From: Paenibacillus fonticola DSM 21315
GTDB lineage: Bacteria; Bacillota; Bacilli; Paenibacillales; Paenibacillaceae
Direction of reading: 5' to 3'
Assembly (NCBI RefSeq): GCF_000381905.1
Contig: NZ_KB907248.1
Span: 186,001-250,000, forward strand
Length of the DNA: 64,000 nt
The notes under the pieces were generated by a model. It did no database searches and was not told where the DNA came from. It worked only from the letters and a program-made list of their open reading frames with translations. This document shows positions 8,143-17,150 of this stretch, one piece after another. The translations under genes were made by a program, and so were the position numbers. The number at the start of each line of letters is the position of its first letter. Within the stretch, counting starts at the first letter, position 1.

Positions 8143-9417
8143 TTATTTATCGAAGGATCTGATTTGCGTCATTTCATCCATAAATTGATTTGTGCCGATA
8201 TATCCCTGAACAAATTTTAAAGAGGCTTGTGTGAACTGCTCCATTTGCTCAGGAAGGCTGCTGCTTATAGGCAGAGCATCCGATTTGCTGTTTACGAGTG
8301 AAACGGGAAGCCATGCCGGGATTTTGTTCCGCTGAAAATCAAAATATAGCGTTTTCAACACAGGCAGGCGCCCGGTAATTTCGTACCACTCCCGCTGCCT
8401 GGCCAGAGAGGACATCTCCGCAATCCATAAGCCAGCTGCTTCTGCATGGCTGCTCTTCGACGAAATAACATAGCTGCGTCCATAGATCCACATGGATTTG
8501 CCCGAAGGACCCGGGTCAGGCAGATAAACATCCATTGTCGGATGCTGGCCGTGCTTGACCTCTGATGCCCGGGCAAGACTCAGTACGACTTCTCCATCAT
8601 ACATCCTCTTCCAAATATCAGTAGAAGCCTTAGCGTCTGCAATATTCGCCAGTAAATACGGCCTTACTTCCTCCAAATACTGAATTCCTTGCTGCATGCC
8701 ATCACTAATTTCAAAAATAGGCCGGGAGTCCGTCGCCGTATTGCCTCCAAACTGCCACAATAAAGATAATGCGGCATAAGGCTCGTTAAAATCTGCGGCA
8801 AGCAGATACGGTACCCGGTTCTGCTTCCTAAAAGCGGTTAATAAGGTCTCCCATTCATCTGCCGATTTTGGAGGCTGCTGCATTCCAAGTTCTGTGATTG
8901 CATTCGGATTGTATACGAATACATAAGGATCCGTATCGAAGGGAACCCCCCAAATATAACCGTTCCATTCATTTTGGGCCAGCGATACGCTCAGCACCTC
9001 GCCCGTTAAAGGGCTGGAATAATAACGTTCAGCAGGCATCAGATGGCCGCTGGAAGCAAATTTACGTATCCAGGCGTTATCCAGCAGCAGGACATCCGGG
9101 GATTCACCCAGCTCAAACTGCTGCAATAAATTATCGTACGATTCTGCAGATGATAAATTCACCAGCTCGACCTGATCGGCATGGGTGTTCATATATTCAT
9201 AGTTCATATGCTGTAATCGTAAAAACTCCACTTCATTCATTTGGACAGCGACCCGGAAATGGGCAGGCTCCTGAACCGTCTTTTGGCTCGGAAGCGATAC
9301 CGGTTCTGGGGCTGCTCCTTCCTGATTGCGAACGAGAGTCGATTGCTTACTTGGAGACAAGTTAATCAAAGCAAGTAAAAGGATAGCAAAAAGCACCCAT
9401 TGATTTCTACGCTTCAC
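8143..9417 (-). CDS. Orphan extracellular solute-binding protein (family 1)
   Basis: 424 aa. Start placed at GTG 9417 (VKRRNQWVLFAILLL) because GGGAGGAAG lies at the right distance; the longer frame would begin before the ribosome-binding site. One N-terminal hydrophobic segment (residues 6-20) with no lipobox Cys, unlike most Gram-positive binding proteins. The body fits the sugar-type family 1 fold: GESPDVLLLDNAWIRKF, EWNGYIWGVPFDTDPYVFVYNP, PPKSADEWETLLTAF and, near the C-terminus, YEITGRLPVLKTLYFD. No permease or ATPase gene is nearby, so the partner transporter is elsewhere or the protein has a sensing role. Substrate unknown. Confidence 0.8.
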   Translation of the reverse strand: MKRRNQWVLFAILLLALINLSPSKQSTLVRNQEGAAPEPVSLPSQKTVQEPAHFRVAVQMNEVEFLRLQHMNYEYMNTHADQVELVNLSSAESYDNLLQQFELGESPDVLLLDNAWIRKFASSGHLMPAERYYSSPLTGEVLSVSLAQNEWNGYIWGVPFDTDPYVFVYNPNAITELGMQQPPKSADEWETLLTAFRKQNRVPYLLAADFNEPYAALSLLWQFGGNTATDSRPIFEISDGMQQGIQYLEEVRPYLLANIADAKASTDIWKRMYDGEVVLSLARASEVKHGQHPTMDVYLPDPGPSGKSMWIYGRSYVISSKSSHAEAAGLWIAEMSSLARQREWYEITGRLPVLKTLYFDFQRNKIPAWLPVSLVNSKSDALPISSSLPEQMEQFTQASLKFVQGYIGTNQFMDEMTQIRSFDK

Positions 9418-9514
9418 ACCGGTTCTTCCTCCCCATGTTCCGATCTTCAGCCCAACATGCATTATCACCTATTGTAACAAATTCCCTCATGATTTGTCCT
9501 CTACAAAACATGGC

Positions 9515-9544
9515 AAAAAGTACCGCCGGATAAACATCCGGCGG
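9515..9544 (-). terminator. Terminator after the ylaK-type phoH gene
   Basis: Perfect 8-bp stem CCGCCGGA/TCCGGCGG (9523-9530, 9537-9544), 6-nt loop, followed on the minus strand by TACTTTTT. Confidence 0.75.
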
Positions 9545-9580
9545 ATCATCGCCTGCACGTTCCTATTTTTTTAATAATTT

Positions 9581-10912
9581 TTACAAGAGATCAGCAGCGA
9601 CTTGCGCTAATTTCGAGCGCTCGCCTTTCTCCAAAGTAATATGGCCGCTTATCCCTTGCTGTTTGAAACGTTCTACAAGATATGTCAGCCCGTTGCTGGC
9701 AGAATCCAAATAAGGATGATCAATTTGCTCCGGATCCCCAAGCAATATTATTTTGCTGCCTTCCCCGACCCGGGAGACGATCGTCTTCACTTCATGACGC
9801 GTCAAGTTTTGGGCTTCATCCACTATAATGAACTGCCCCGGGATGGAACGTCCACGGATGTAGGTAAGAGCTTCGACTTGAATACTGCCAAGCCCCATTA
9901 AAATTTTATCGATATCTCCTGATTTTTTAGTGTCAAACAAATATTCCAGGTTATCATAAATCGGCTGCATCCACGGACGGAGCTTCTCCTCCTTTTCCCC
10001 AGGCAGGTACCCGATATCCTTTCCCATCGGAACGACGGGGCGGGCGATTAACAATTTCTTATATTTATGCTCATCTTCTACTTTCAGCAAGCCGGCTGCT
10101 AAAGCGAGTAAAGTTTTACCGGTTCCGGCCTTGCCTGTAATAGTCACAAGCGGAATATCATCGTTCAACAGCAGCTCTAGCGCCATCCGCTGCTGGGCAT
10201 TGCGCGCACTAATTCCCCACACCGGTTCATTGCTTAAAAACAACGGCATAAGCTGTAGGCTATCCTCGCTCACTTTTAGCAAGGCTGACTTCCCGCTGCC
10301 CATTTCATCCTTCAATATGACAAATTCATGAGGATAAAGGGTATAGGATAGTCCCAACGGTTTAATGGGCAGAGTGCGGTAAGAATAAAATTCATCAATT
10401 ACTGAGGGATGAACTTTAAGGGTGGAGTGGCCAACGTACTGCTCATTCGGCCCTGCCGCACGATCGGATAAGTAGTCCTCTGCCGTCAGCCCCAGTACGT
10501 CTGCCTTTATGCGAACAAGAACGTCCTTGCTGACCAGGACGACCGTCCTGAACGAACCCCGTTCTTGCTCTTCCAAGTGATAATTGAGGGCAACGGCAAG
10601 AATGCGATTGTCGTTCGATATATCGCCGAACATCTCCTGCACTTTGGCGAAGCTGCGATGGTTCAGCTCTACCTTGACGGTCCCGCCATTTTCCAGCTTT
10701 ACTCCGTCATGAAGATGTCCTGTTGCGCGAAGACCGTCAAGCAGCCGGGAAACCCCCCGTGCATTCCGGCCAAGCTCGTCAGCATTCCTCTTCTTGGAAT
10801 CTATTTCCTCCAGGACGATAGCCGGTATGACGACCTCATTTTCTTCAAAGGCAAAAATCGCATTGGGATCGTGCAGCAGTACATTCGTATCCAATACAAA
10901 TATTTTTTTCAC
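9581..10912 (-). CDS. ylaK: PIN-domain/PhoH-type ATPase (YlaK)
   Basis: 443 aa. Start at GTG 10912 (VKKIFVLDTNVLLHDP), 8 nt after GGAGG; the GTG five codons earlier overlaps the ribosome-binding site. Residues 1-140 are a PIN nuclease-like domain (DTNVLL with Asp, VLEEIDSKK with Glu, later SKDVLVRIKA). Residues 230-443 are the PhoH P-loop ATPase: Walker A GKAGTGKTLL, ARPVVPMGKDIGYLPG, Walker B FIIVDEAQNL, and GDPEQIDHPYLD. PIN-PhoH fusions are thought to act on RNA. It is divergent from the ylaJ lipoprotein gene, reproducing the ylaJ-ylaK neighbourhood of Bacillus subtilis. Confidence 0.92.
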   Translation of the reverse strand: MKKIFVLDTNVLLHDPNAIFAFEENEVVIPAIVLEEIDSKKRNADELGRNARGVSRLLDGLRATGHLHDGVKLENGGTVKVELNHRSFAKVQEMFGDISNDNRILAVALNYHLEEQERGSFRTVVLVSKDVLVRIKADVLGLTAEDYLSDRAAGPNEQYVGHSTLKVHPSVIDEFYSYRTLPIKPLGLSYTLYPHEFVILKDEMGSGKSALLKVSEDSLQLMPLFLSNEPVWGISARNAQQRMALELLLNDDIPLVTITGKAGTGKTLLALAAGLLKVEDEHKYKKLLIARPVVPMGKDIGYLPGEKEEKLRPWMQPIYDNLEYLFDTKKSGDIDKILMGLGSIQVEALTYIRGRSIPGQFIIVDEAQNLTRHEVKTIVSRVGEGSKIILLGDPEQIDHPYLDSASNGLTYLVERFKQQGISGHITLEKGERSKLAQVAADLL

Positions 10913-11022
10913 AGATATCCCCTCCACCGCTTGTCTTGGCAGCCTCTTGTATTCACATACATATTTCTTGTTCTGACGGGAAATCTAAAGACAGACATCA
11001 TTCCCCGAAAGGACGATCTAAC

Positions 11023-11688
11023 ATGCGAATATGGCTGTATTTGTTATTGACGGCTATTGTGCTTACAGGCTGTAATACAACATCACAAAAGGCATCACCC
11101 TCTCCACAAAGTAAAAACAATGTCCCCCGGGCTCAAAGTACTGCACATGACGGCCGCCTTGCTGCAAATAACACTGGCAATCCAAGCCAGCTCAGTAAGC
11201 AAGCTCATCTGGAACAGTTGGTGAAGCGCGTGCCGGGTGTAAAAGGGGCTCGCTGCGTCATTATGGGCAATACGGCTGTTGTCGGCATTGACGTAGACGG
11301 CAAGCTGGAACGGGCGCGCGTCGGCAACATTAAATATACGGTAGCCGAAGCGCTGCGGAAGGACCCTCACGGCGCCGGAGCGGTCGTTACCGCCGACGTC
11401 GATTTGAACAACCGGCTCTCAGAAATCGGCGCTAAAATCCGGCAAGGTCATCCCGTATCCGGGTTCGCCACAGAATTAGCTGACATCATAGGAAGAATTA
11501 TGCCGCAAATGCCTAGAGATACAGTGCCAAAAACCGAAAACTACATGCAGGGACGCAAGCCGGGAGCTACGGGGAATAAGCCGTCCACGAAATCGTATGA
11601 GCAAAATACGAAGACACAAAAACAAAGAATGAAAACCCAAAAGCAAAATCAGAAAGGCCATATGACACCAAATGGATATTACCAATAA
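11023..11688 (+). CDS. ylaJ: YhcN/YlaJ-family sporulation lipoprotein
   Basis: 221 aa. Start at ATG 11023 (MRIWLYLLLTAIVLTGC) with AAAGGAC upstream; 29 earlier in-frame codons lack a ribosome-binding site. Lipobox LTGC puts the lipid-modified Cys at residue 17. A polar linker is followed by the YhcN/YlaJ domain (about residues 60-165: HLEQLVKRVPGVKGARC, NTAVVGIDVD, VAEALRKD, VVTADVDL). The tail after residue 170 is very basic and Gln/Lys-rich (TKTQKQRMKTQKQNQKGH). YhcN-type lipoproteins belong to forespore or spore membranes; that localisation is inferred from the family. It is flanked by ylaK and ylaL. Confidence 0.88.
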   Translation: MRIWLYLLLTAIVLTGCNTTSQKASPSPQSKNNVPRAQSTAHDGRLAANNTGNPSQLSKQAHLEQLVKRVPGVKGARCVIMGNTAVVGIDVDGKLERARVGNIKYTVAEALRKDPHGAGAVVTADVDLNNRLSEIGAKIRQGHPVSGFATELADIIGRIMPQMPRDTVPKTENYMQGRKPGATGNKPSTKSYEQNTKTQKQRMKTQKQNQKGHMTPNGYYQ

Positions 11689-11713
11689 AATGAATTTCCT
11701 CCCGTATTCCAAC

Positions 11714-11752
11714 AAAAAAAGCCCAGCGAAAATAGTTTCGCTAGGCTTTTTT
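11714..11752. terminator. Bidirectional terminator shared by ylaJ and ylaL
   Basis: AAAAAAGCC and AGCGAAA arms pair with TTTCGCT and GGCTTTTTT around an ATAG loop with one C/A mismatch. The A-run and T-run on the two sides serve the convergent genes. The ylaL stop codon (11741-11743) lies inside the right arm. Confidence 0.85.
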
Positions 11753-12193
11753 CATGGATTCAAACACTTGCGCGTCCAGCATGTCCGCTGCACGGCGATC
11801 ATAAACTTTATTGTACACAGGAGCAGATGCAAGCTGTGCCCCATAAAACAGAGCGTTACGGACCGCTTCGATATGCACATCGAAGCAGCACATTTTGAAG
11901 GGCACACCCTCTAGCGGATCTTGCGCTACAGATGCTTTGCCATTAATCGCATAAATCGTTCCTTCTCCAAAGACCGTAATCGTGACCTTTGGATGGGTCT
12001 TAATATTTCCGACCAGCCTTGAACGATGGTCAAGCGCCAAACGAAGCGTAGAATAGTCCAGCGCATAAATCCAGGAAATCGCACTTGAAGTGGGACCGCC
12101 GGACTCCGCATCTACCGTGCTTAACAGCACAAACGTCTCGGACTGGAAAACAGTGTATAACGGTTCGGATAATTGCGTAACGATTTCGGACAT
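11741..12193 (-). CDS. ylaL: Pyridoxamine 5'-phosphate oxidase-fold protein (YlaL-like)
   Basis: 150 aa from ATG 12193 (MSEIVTQLSEPLYTVF), with AGGAGG 9 nt upstream. Single split-barrel FMN-binding fold: FVLLSTVDAESGGPTSSAISWIYALD at residues 22-47, LRLALDHRSRLVGNIKTHPKVTITVFG at 52-78, then GKASVAQDPLEGVPFKMCCFDVHIEAV. These match the PNPOx-like general stress protein family; there is no sign of a real pyridoxamine phosphate oxidase active site, so the substrate is unknown. Position beside ylaK/ylaJ supports the name. Confidence 0.82.
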   Translation of the reverse strand: MSEIVTQLSEPLYTVFQSETFVLLSTVDAESGGPTSSAISWIYALDYSTLRLALDHRSRLVGNIKTHPKVTITVFGEGTIYAINGKASVAQDPLEGVPFKMCCFDVHIEAVRNALFYGAQLASAPVYNKVYDRRAADMLDAQVFESMKKA

Positions 12194-12269
12194 GTAGCCA
12201 GCCCTCCTGTACATTACAATCCTTCTTTATGATTGTATTATAACATGCCGCAAAACTTGCCTTCAATCA

Positions 12270-13358
12270 TTACTTCCCTTGTTCGGCGGCTTGGGCAGCT
12301 CCGCTGCCGTCAGCCTGTTGCTTAACGCCAGCCAGTTCATCCTTGAGAGCTTGTCTGGCCTTCTCAAACTCTTCGCCGTTCAGATAGACGTACGGATTTT
12401 TCCATTGCCCGGTTACCGGCATAAAGGAAACATTCTCCTTGGAAATATTCCAATAAGCAGCAATTATATTTTTCATTTGCTGGGACTCGAGATCTGTTTC
12501 CATATTTTTGCCGACCGCCTGAATGACATTTCCGGCACCCAATACACCATCCAGCGATTTCGCCTGATCAATCAGCGCATGCAGCACTTCATTTTGACGC
12601 CGGTTGCGGTCAAAGTCATCGGAAGCTTTCGTTCGCGGCTGACAATTGGATTTGCGGTAGCGCACGTATCCCAGCGCATCGTCTCCCGATAAATGCTGCT
12701 GGCCTTTTTTCAGATTAATATTCGTATTATCCGCACGATCCTGGTAACACATGTCAGCATCGACATTGATATTAACTCCGCCAAGCGCATCGACGACATC
12801 TCGGAAGCCTTGGAAATTCAAGACGGTGACATAATCGATGTTAAGATCGAAATATTTGCTCATCAGCGTCTTCATTTCATACTTCGCCGTAATCCCCGAC
12901 TTCTTCTCCTGCGAGAGAAAGATCGGATAATAGGCATTAAGCTTGTTAGGCTTATATCCCTTCAACTCCAGCAATGTATCGCGCGGAAGCGACACTACGG
13001 TAGCCGACTTGGTTTCCGGATTCATAGCGATAACCATCATTACGTCAGTAAGGTGCGTCTTCGTTTCCGGCCGGTAATCCGTCCCAAGAAGCAGCATCGT
13101 TAACGGTTTTACTTTAGCGGATTTCTCCGGAGCCACCTTCTGTTCGGTTCCCGTTTCATCGATCACTTGATCCAAGGTGACGAGCATATATCCGATATAC
13201 ATGCCTACCCCAAGCGCAGAAATAATCATAATTGTCAAAATGACCCGCAGAAACTTCTGAAATCCGCTAACTTTCTTTTTCTTCCTTTTACGCGAGCTTT
13301 TTGAAGATTTTTTATTATTTTGCTCCCGGGGAGGCAGGCCACTACGTGTAGAACTCAT
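12270..13358 (-). CDS. LytR-CpsA-Psr (LCP) family cell-wall polymer ligase
   Basis: 362 aa. Short, very basic cytosolic N-terminus (RKRKKKK), one membrane anchor (residues 35-58), then the extracellular LCP domain. Key motifs: TMLLLGTDYRPETKTHLTDVMM with the Asp and Arg that bind the polyprenyl pyrophosphate, SLPRDT with a conserved Arg, YFDLNIDYV, DALGGVNINV and FDRNRRQNEVL. LCP enzymes transfer teichoic acid or related glycopolymers to peptidoglycan. AAAGGTG sits 9 nt before ATG 13358. It lies between ylaL and ylaH; the C-terminal 25 residues are Ala/Gln-rich and probably disordered. Confidence 0.92.
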   Translation of the reverse strand: MSSTRSGLPPREQNNKKSSKSSRKRKKKKVSGFQKFLRVILTIMIISALGVGMYIGYMLVTLDQVIDETGTEQKVAPEKSAKVKPLTMLLLGTDYRPETKTHLTDVMMVIAMNPETKSATVVSLPRDTLLELKGYKPNKLNAYYPIFLSQEKKSGITAKYEMKTLMSKYFDLNIDYVTVLNFQGFRDVVDALGGVNINVDADMCYQDRADNTNINLKKGQQHLSGDDALGYVRYRKSNCQPRTKASDDFDRNRRQNEVLHALIDQAKSLDGVLGAGNVIQAVGKNMETDLESQQMKNIIAAYWNISKENVSFMPVTGQWKNPYVYLNGEEFEKARQALKDELAGVKQQADGSGAAQAAEQGK

Positions 13359-13482
13359 GGATTAAAACACCTTTTTTCATCTGTTTTAGCATTCATAGCG
13401 CCGGACGATCCGAGCGGAATTCAACTTTATCATAACAACGTATCGACATGATAAAAAGTTGCAAAACTCTCAGATAGCTCCG

Positions 13483-13797
13483 TCACAGCTTTGTGCCGCC
13501 ATCTCCTTCAGCTGCGGAAGCAGCGTTTTTCTTATTCCGGCGTCCTTCTACAAAATAGCGAATACGCACCATCAGCATCAGAGTTACGGCAACGAGCAAG
13601 CATTGAATGATCGGCAGCCTGTCAACTTGGAATATAAGCAGCATAAAGGAACCGATGGCCATTAACAAATACAATATGATCTCTTTCCATAATGGCAGCT
13701 TCTGCTGTGCCCGAAACACTTTATTGTACACGAAAGCAACTAATACAAAAATGATAAAATACGCGATCACGGGGTGATCGGCAAACCATTGCTGCAA
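13483..13797 (-). CDS. ylaH: YlaH-like membrane protein
   Basis: 104 aa; TTG start at 13797 with GGAGG 8 nt upstream. Three hydrophobic segments: residues 9-27, 37-55 and 60-80, then the basic tail RRNKKN. The opening MQQWFADHPVIAYFIIFVLVAFVYNKVFR fits the Bacillus YlaH family. It lies 62 nt after typA in the same direction, as in Bacillus subtilis (ylaG-ylaH). Function unknown. Confidence 0.75.
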   Translation of the reverse strand: MQQWFADHPVIAYFIIFVLVAFVYNKVFRAQQKLPLWKEIILYLLMAIGSFMLLIFQVDRLPIIQCLLVAVTLMLMVRIRYFVEGRRNKKNAASAAEGDGGTKL

Positions 13798-13859
13798 TAC
13801 AGTTCCCTCCTTCGAGGCAGTTAACGTAATTAGTAAAGATTTATGCCCTTACTCCCTTA

Positions 13860-15701
13860 TTATAGATTGGCCTCGGACATTTTGCGATGTTTTTCGGCAC
13901 GTTCACGCTCGCTCTTGTTAAGAAGTTTTTTGCGCAGGCGCACATTTTGAGGCGTAATCTCGCAATATTCATCGTCATTCAAATACTCCAAAGCCTGCTC
14001 CAGCGAGAACAACCGCGGCGTTTTCATTTTGACGGTTTCTTCCTTCGTTGCCGAACGCACATTACTCAGCTGCTTTTCTTTACAAATGTTTACTACGATA
14101 TCGTTATCGCGGTTATGCTCGCCCACGATCATTCCTTCGTAAATTTCGCTGCCCGGTTCAAGAAACAACGTGCCCCGGTCCTCAATGGACATTATCCCGT
14201 ACAGACTCGAAACGCCGTTCTCACTCGATACGAGCACGCCTTGATGACGACCGCCAACCTGCCCGCCGGCATACGGCCCATAACTGTCAAAAGCATGATT
14301 CATTACGCCATAGCCGCGCGTCAAGGTCAGGAAGTGCGTGCCGTAACCAATCAAACCGCGGGCCGGAATAAGGAACTCCAAACGAACCTGACCGTTACCG
14401 CTGTTAATCATGTTCACCATCTCTGCTTTGCGCGAGCCGAGACTTTCCATTACCGGCCCCATGCTCTCTTCCGGCACATCGATAAGCAGACGCTCGATCG
14501 GCTCCATCTTGACCCCATCGATTTCCTTCACGATAACCTCCGGCTTGGAAACCTGAAGCTCATATCCTTCTCTGCGCATATTCTCAATGAGAATCCCCAA
14601 GTGCAGCTCGCCACGTCCCGACACAACGAAGGCGTCAGGGCTGTCCGTCTCATCTACGCGGAGCGATACATCCGTCTCCAGCTCTTTCATCAAACGCTCC
14701 CGCAGCTTCCGGGAGGTAACCCATTTTCCTTCACGGCCCGCAAACGGACTGTTGTTTACAAGGAACGTCATTTGGAGTGTAGGCTCATCGATTTTCAGTA
14801 CAGGCAATGCTTCCGGATGATTCGAATCGGCGATCGTCTCGCCGATGTTAATATCCTTAATTCCGGCAATAGCTACGATGTCGCCGGCACCGGCTTCATC
14901 GATCTCGACCCGGTTTAACCCCTTAAAGCCGAACAGCTTCTCAATACGGGCGGACTTCTTACCGCCCTCGCGCGTCATTACGGCTACAGGCTGGCCCTGC
15001 CGGATTACACCACGGTTGACTCTTCCGATGGCCACGCGTCCCAAATATTCGTTATAATCCATCAGCGTAACTAGAAATTGCAGCGGCTCTTCCACCTTTT
15101 CGGTCGGAGCGGGTATATATTCGACAATCGTGTCATAGAGCGCCTGCATATTGCTATCCTGCTGCGACATATCGAGACTGGATGTTCCATTCAACGCTGA
15201 AGCGTAAACGACCGGGAATTCCAATTGCTCATCGCTTGCTTCCAGCTCAATGAATAGATCCAGCACTTCATCGATCACTTCCGCAGGCCGCGCGGCCGGG
15301 CGGTCGATTTTATTTACAACTACAATGGGTGTCAACTGATACTCCAGGGCCTTGCTCAGCACAAACTTCGTTTGCGGCATGCAGCCTTCATAAGCATCGA
15401 CAACGAGCAAAACGCCATCCACCATTTTCATAATCCGTTCTACTTCACCGCCGAAATCGGCGTGACCCGGCGTATCTACAATATTAATCAAGTAATCTTT
15501 GTACGTAATCGCTGTGTTCTTGGCCAGAATCGTAATGCCCCGTTCACGCTCCAAATCATTGGAGTCCATAACGCGCTCCTGCACCGTCTCATGCTCCCGA
15601 TAAATTCCCGACTGCTGCAGCAGCTTGTCAACTAAAGTTGTTTTGCCATGGTCTACGTGAGCGATAATGGCTATATTGCGAATGTTTTTTCTCTCATGCA
15701 T
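13860..15701 (-). CDS. typA: Ribosome-associated GTPase TypA/BipA
   Basis: 613 aa translation-factor GTPase that binds the ribosome and helps 50S assembly and stress growth. Start at ATG 15701 (MHERKNIRNIAIIAHVDHGKTT) with GGAG 7 nt upstream; the longer frame has no ribosome-binding site. G1 HVDHGKTT (residues 15-22), G2 RERGITI, G3 DTPGHADF, G4 NKIDRP, G5 SAL; then the beta-barrel, the EF-G-like domains (VSGRGELHLGILIENMRREGYELQ) and the TypA-specific C-terminal region (NVRSATKEETVKMKTPRLFSLEQALEY). Full length for the family. Confidence 0.98.
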   Translation of the reverse strand: MHERKNIRNIAIIAHVDHGKTTLVDKLLQQSGIYREHETVQERVMDSNDLERERGITILAKNTAITYKDYLINIVDTPGHADFGGEVERIMKMVDGVLLVVDAYEGCMPQTKFVLSKALEYQLTPIVVVNKIDRPAARPAEVIDEVLDLFIELEASDEQLEFPVVYASALNGTSSLDMSQQDSNMQALYDTIVEYIPAPTEKVEEPLQFLVTLMDYNEYLGRVAIGRVNRGVIRQGQPVAVMTREGGKKSARIEKLFGFKGLNRVEIDEAGAGDIVAIAGIKDINIGETIADSNHPEALPVLKIDEPTLQMTFLVNNSPFAGREGKWVTSRKLRERLMKELETDVSLRVDETDSPDAFVVSGRGELHLGILIENMRREGYELQVSKPEVIVKEIDGVKMEPIERLLIDVPEESMGPVMESLGSRKAEMVNMINSGNGQVRLEFLIPARGLIGYGTHFLTLTRGYGVMNHAFDSYGPYAGGQVGGRHQGVLVSSENGVSSLYGIMSIEDRGTLFLEPGSEIYEGMIVGEHNRDNDIVVNICKEKQLSNVRSATKEETVKMKTPRLFSLEQALEYLNDDEYCEITPQNVRLRKKLLNKSERERAEKHRKMSEANL

Positions 15702-15761
15702 ATCGTTTCTCCAAATCCTTTCATGTCTGTGTCTTTTGCAGCCTTTGCCTAATGACCACCC

Positions 15762-15792
15762 AAAAGAAGCGCCGGACGAAAAATTCCGACGC
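15762..15792 (-). terminator. Terminator-like hairpin in the typA leader
   Basis: Stem GCGTCGGA/TCCGGCGC (one G-T pair) at 15769-15776 and 15785-15792, followed on the minus strand by TTCTTTT. It lies downstream of the predicted typA promoter, so it may attenuate typA as well as end transcription from the gene upstream. Confidence 0.45.
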
Positions 15793-15809
15793 TCTATCAT
15801 ATCCTTAAT

Positions 15810-15837
15810 ATTATACGCAAATCCAGATATAATTCAA
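15810..15837 (-). promoter_or_regulatory. Sigma-A promoter of typA
   Basis: TTGAAT (15832-15837) and perfect TATAAT (15810-15815) on the minus strand with a 16-nt spacer. The transcript would carry a leader of about 100 nt with a hairpin. Confidence 0.65.
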
Positions 15838-15852
15838 GAACTTTCCAGAGTT

Positions 15853-16350
15853 CTACCAGATTCGGCGGCTGTTTCCTCGAGCGGCAATAAGCAGAATCCC
15901 CACGGCGATCAATACAAGGGCCAGCAAATAAATGAAGGAAAAAGCAAACAGACTCCAGCCCAGTAAAACAATTGATACCGCTCCAAGCGTAATCGCAGCG
16001 ATAAGCAAGCTGCTTTGTCGTTGAGACGCATAAGCATAGTATTCAAACAAGCCTATAGCGATGCCGAGTATAAATGCCGGCCACATTTTGTGAAACAAAG
16101 TTGTCCAGCCCCAAATGATGCCGATAAAGAACAGGAAGGAATATACGACGAGAATACCCGCTGGGAGCAGCAGCTCAGCAGAGCCTCGTCTTGAGAATAC
16201 CCAGTAATGCAGCGCGATACCCGGTGCCAGCAACAAAAACGGCCACAGCGCTTTTCCGAGAAAACTGAATACTCCCCACTTTCCAAGCAAAATAAAAATG
16301 CCTGCAGCTAAAATGAGTATTCCGGTCATAAGTTTGTTGTTGTCGGACAT
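15853..16350 (-). CDS. Polytopic membrane protein with LiaI/LiaF-like transmembrane region
   Basis: 165 aa. Start at ATG 16350 (MSDNNKLMTGILIL) with GGAAGG 11 nt upstream; 115 upstream in-frame codons carry no start signal. About six membrane segments in three hairpins: residues 8-35, 38-60, 66-85, 90-108, 115-135, 138-158. The pattern of short hydrophobic pairs with Trp-Pro turns (LWPFLLLAPG, MWPAFILGIAIG) matches the LiaI-LiaF-like transmembrane domain seen in envelope-stress proteins. No soluble domain follows. Function unknown. Confidence 0.6.
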   Translation of the reverse strand: MSDNNKLMTGILILAAGIFILLGKWGVFSFLGKALWPFLLLAPGIALHYWVFSRRGSAELLLPAGILVVYSFLFFIGIIWGWTTLFHKMWPAFILGIAIGLFEYYAYASQRQSSLLIAAITLGAVSIVLLGWSLFAFSFIYLLALVLIAVGILLIAARGNSRRIW

Positions 16351-16490
16351 TCCATCACATACCTTCCTATGACAAGTTGGGACAGAGCCACTAAAATTGT
16401 AACACCCTCTTGCTTCCAGTTTATATGAAGATGGAGGAAAAAACCACTCCCCGCAAACATAATCGATAAAAAAAGCATTTGGCCATAAAC

Positions 16491-17150
16491 CTACCGGGAT
16501 GCTGTCTTGTAGTTGTTGAACCAGCCAAAAATGATAATAACCGCCGCGATAAGCAGCGGAATCCACGTATGAAACATTGGCAATGCCCGTGTCAGAAAAG
16601 AACCTAATATGCCATCTTTCAACAGCATATCCCCTGCTGTATATCCTAGTATGCCCGCTCCGGTCAACGTTAATATCGGGAATCGCTGCAGCCAATCAGC
16701 AATCAGGTTACTTCCCCAGACAACAATGGGTATACTAATCGCAATGCCGATGACAAGTATGGCGAGATCACCGTCAGCCAAAGCAGCAATCGCCAGTACA
16801 TTATCCAAGCTCATGATGAAGTCCGCGGCTAGTATCGTCTTGATTGCCCTGAAGATAGTTGCGGCCCCTCTTTGATCTGATGCGCCTTCGCGATTCTGAA
16901 GCAGTTTGAAGGCAATCATCGCAAGCAGCAGTCCCCCGACAGCTTGGATAAACGGGATCTTCAGCAAAGTGACGGCGACCCATGTCAGGATGCACCGCAT
17001 CAATACGGCAGCAAAAGCCCCCCACCATACAGCCTGCCTGCGCTGCTGAAGAGGCAGATTTTTGCTGGCCATGGCGATAACTACCGCGTTGTCGCCGCTA
17101 AGCACTAAATTGATGATCAGTATTTCGAATAGCAATAACAAATGCTCCAT
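16491..17150 (-). CDS. TerC/YjbE-family integral membrane protein (metal exporter-like)
   Basis: 219 aa, about seven membrane segments. ATG 17150 (MEHLLLLFEILIIN) has GGGAGG upstream. The two family Asp motifs are present: LVLSGDNAVVIAMA at residues 13-26 and DFIMSLDNVLAIAA near residue 110, followed by the PIVVWGSNLI segment. TerC-family proteins related to YceF/YkoY/YjbE are implicated in metal (manganese) export or metalation of secreted enzymes; that role is inferred. It is divergent from a second TerC paralogue. Confidence 0.85.
   Translation of the reverse strand: MEHLLLLFEILIINLVLSGDNAVVIAMASKNLPLQQRRQAVWWGAFAAVLMRCILTWVAVTLLKIPFIQAVGGLLLAMIAFKLLQNREGASDQRGAATIFRAIKTILAADFIMSLDNVLAIAALADGDLAILVIGIAISIPIVVWGSNLIADWLQRFPILTLTGAGILGYTAGDMLLKDGILGSFLTRALPMFHTWIPLLIAAVIIIFGWFNNYKTASR

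Noticed and set aside
13887..14918. 343-aa plus-strand frame
   Set aside because: Antisense shadow of typA.
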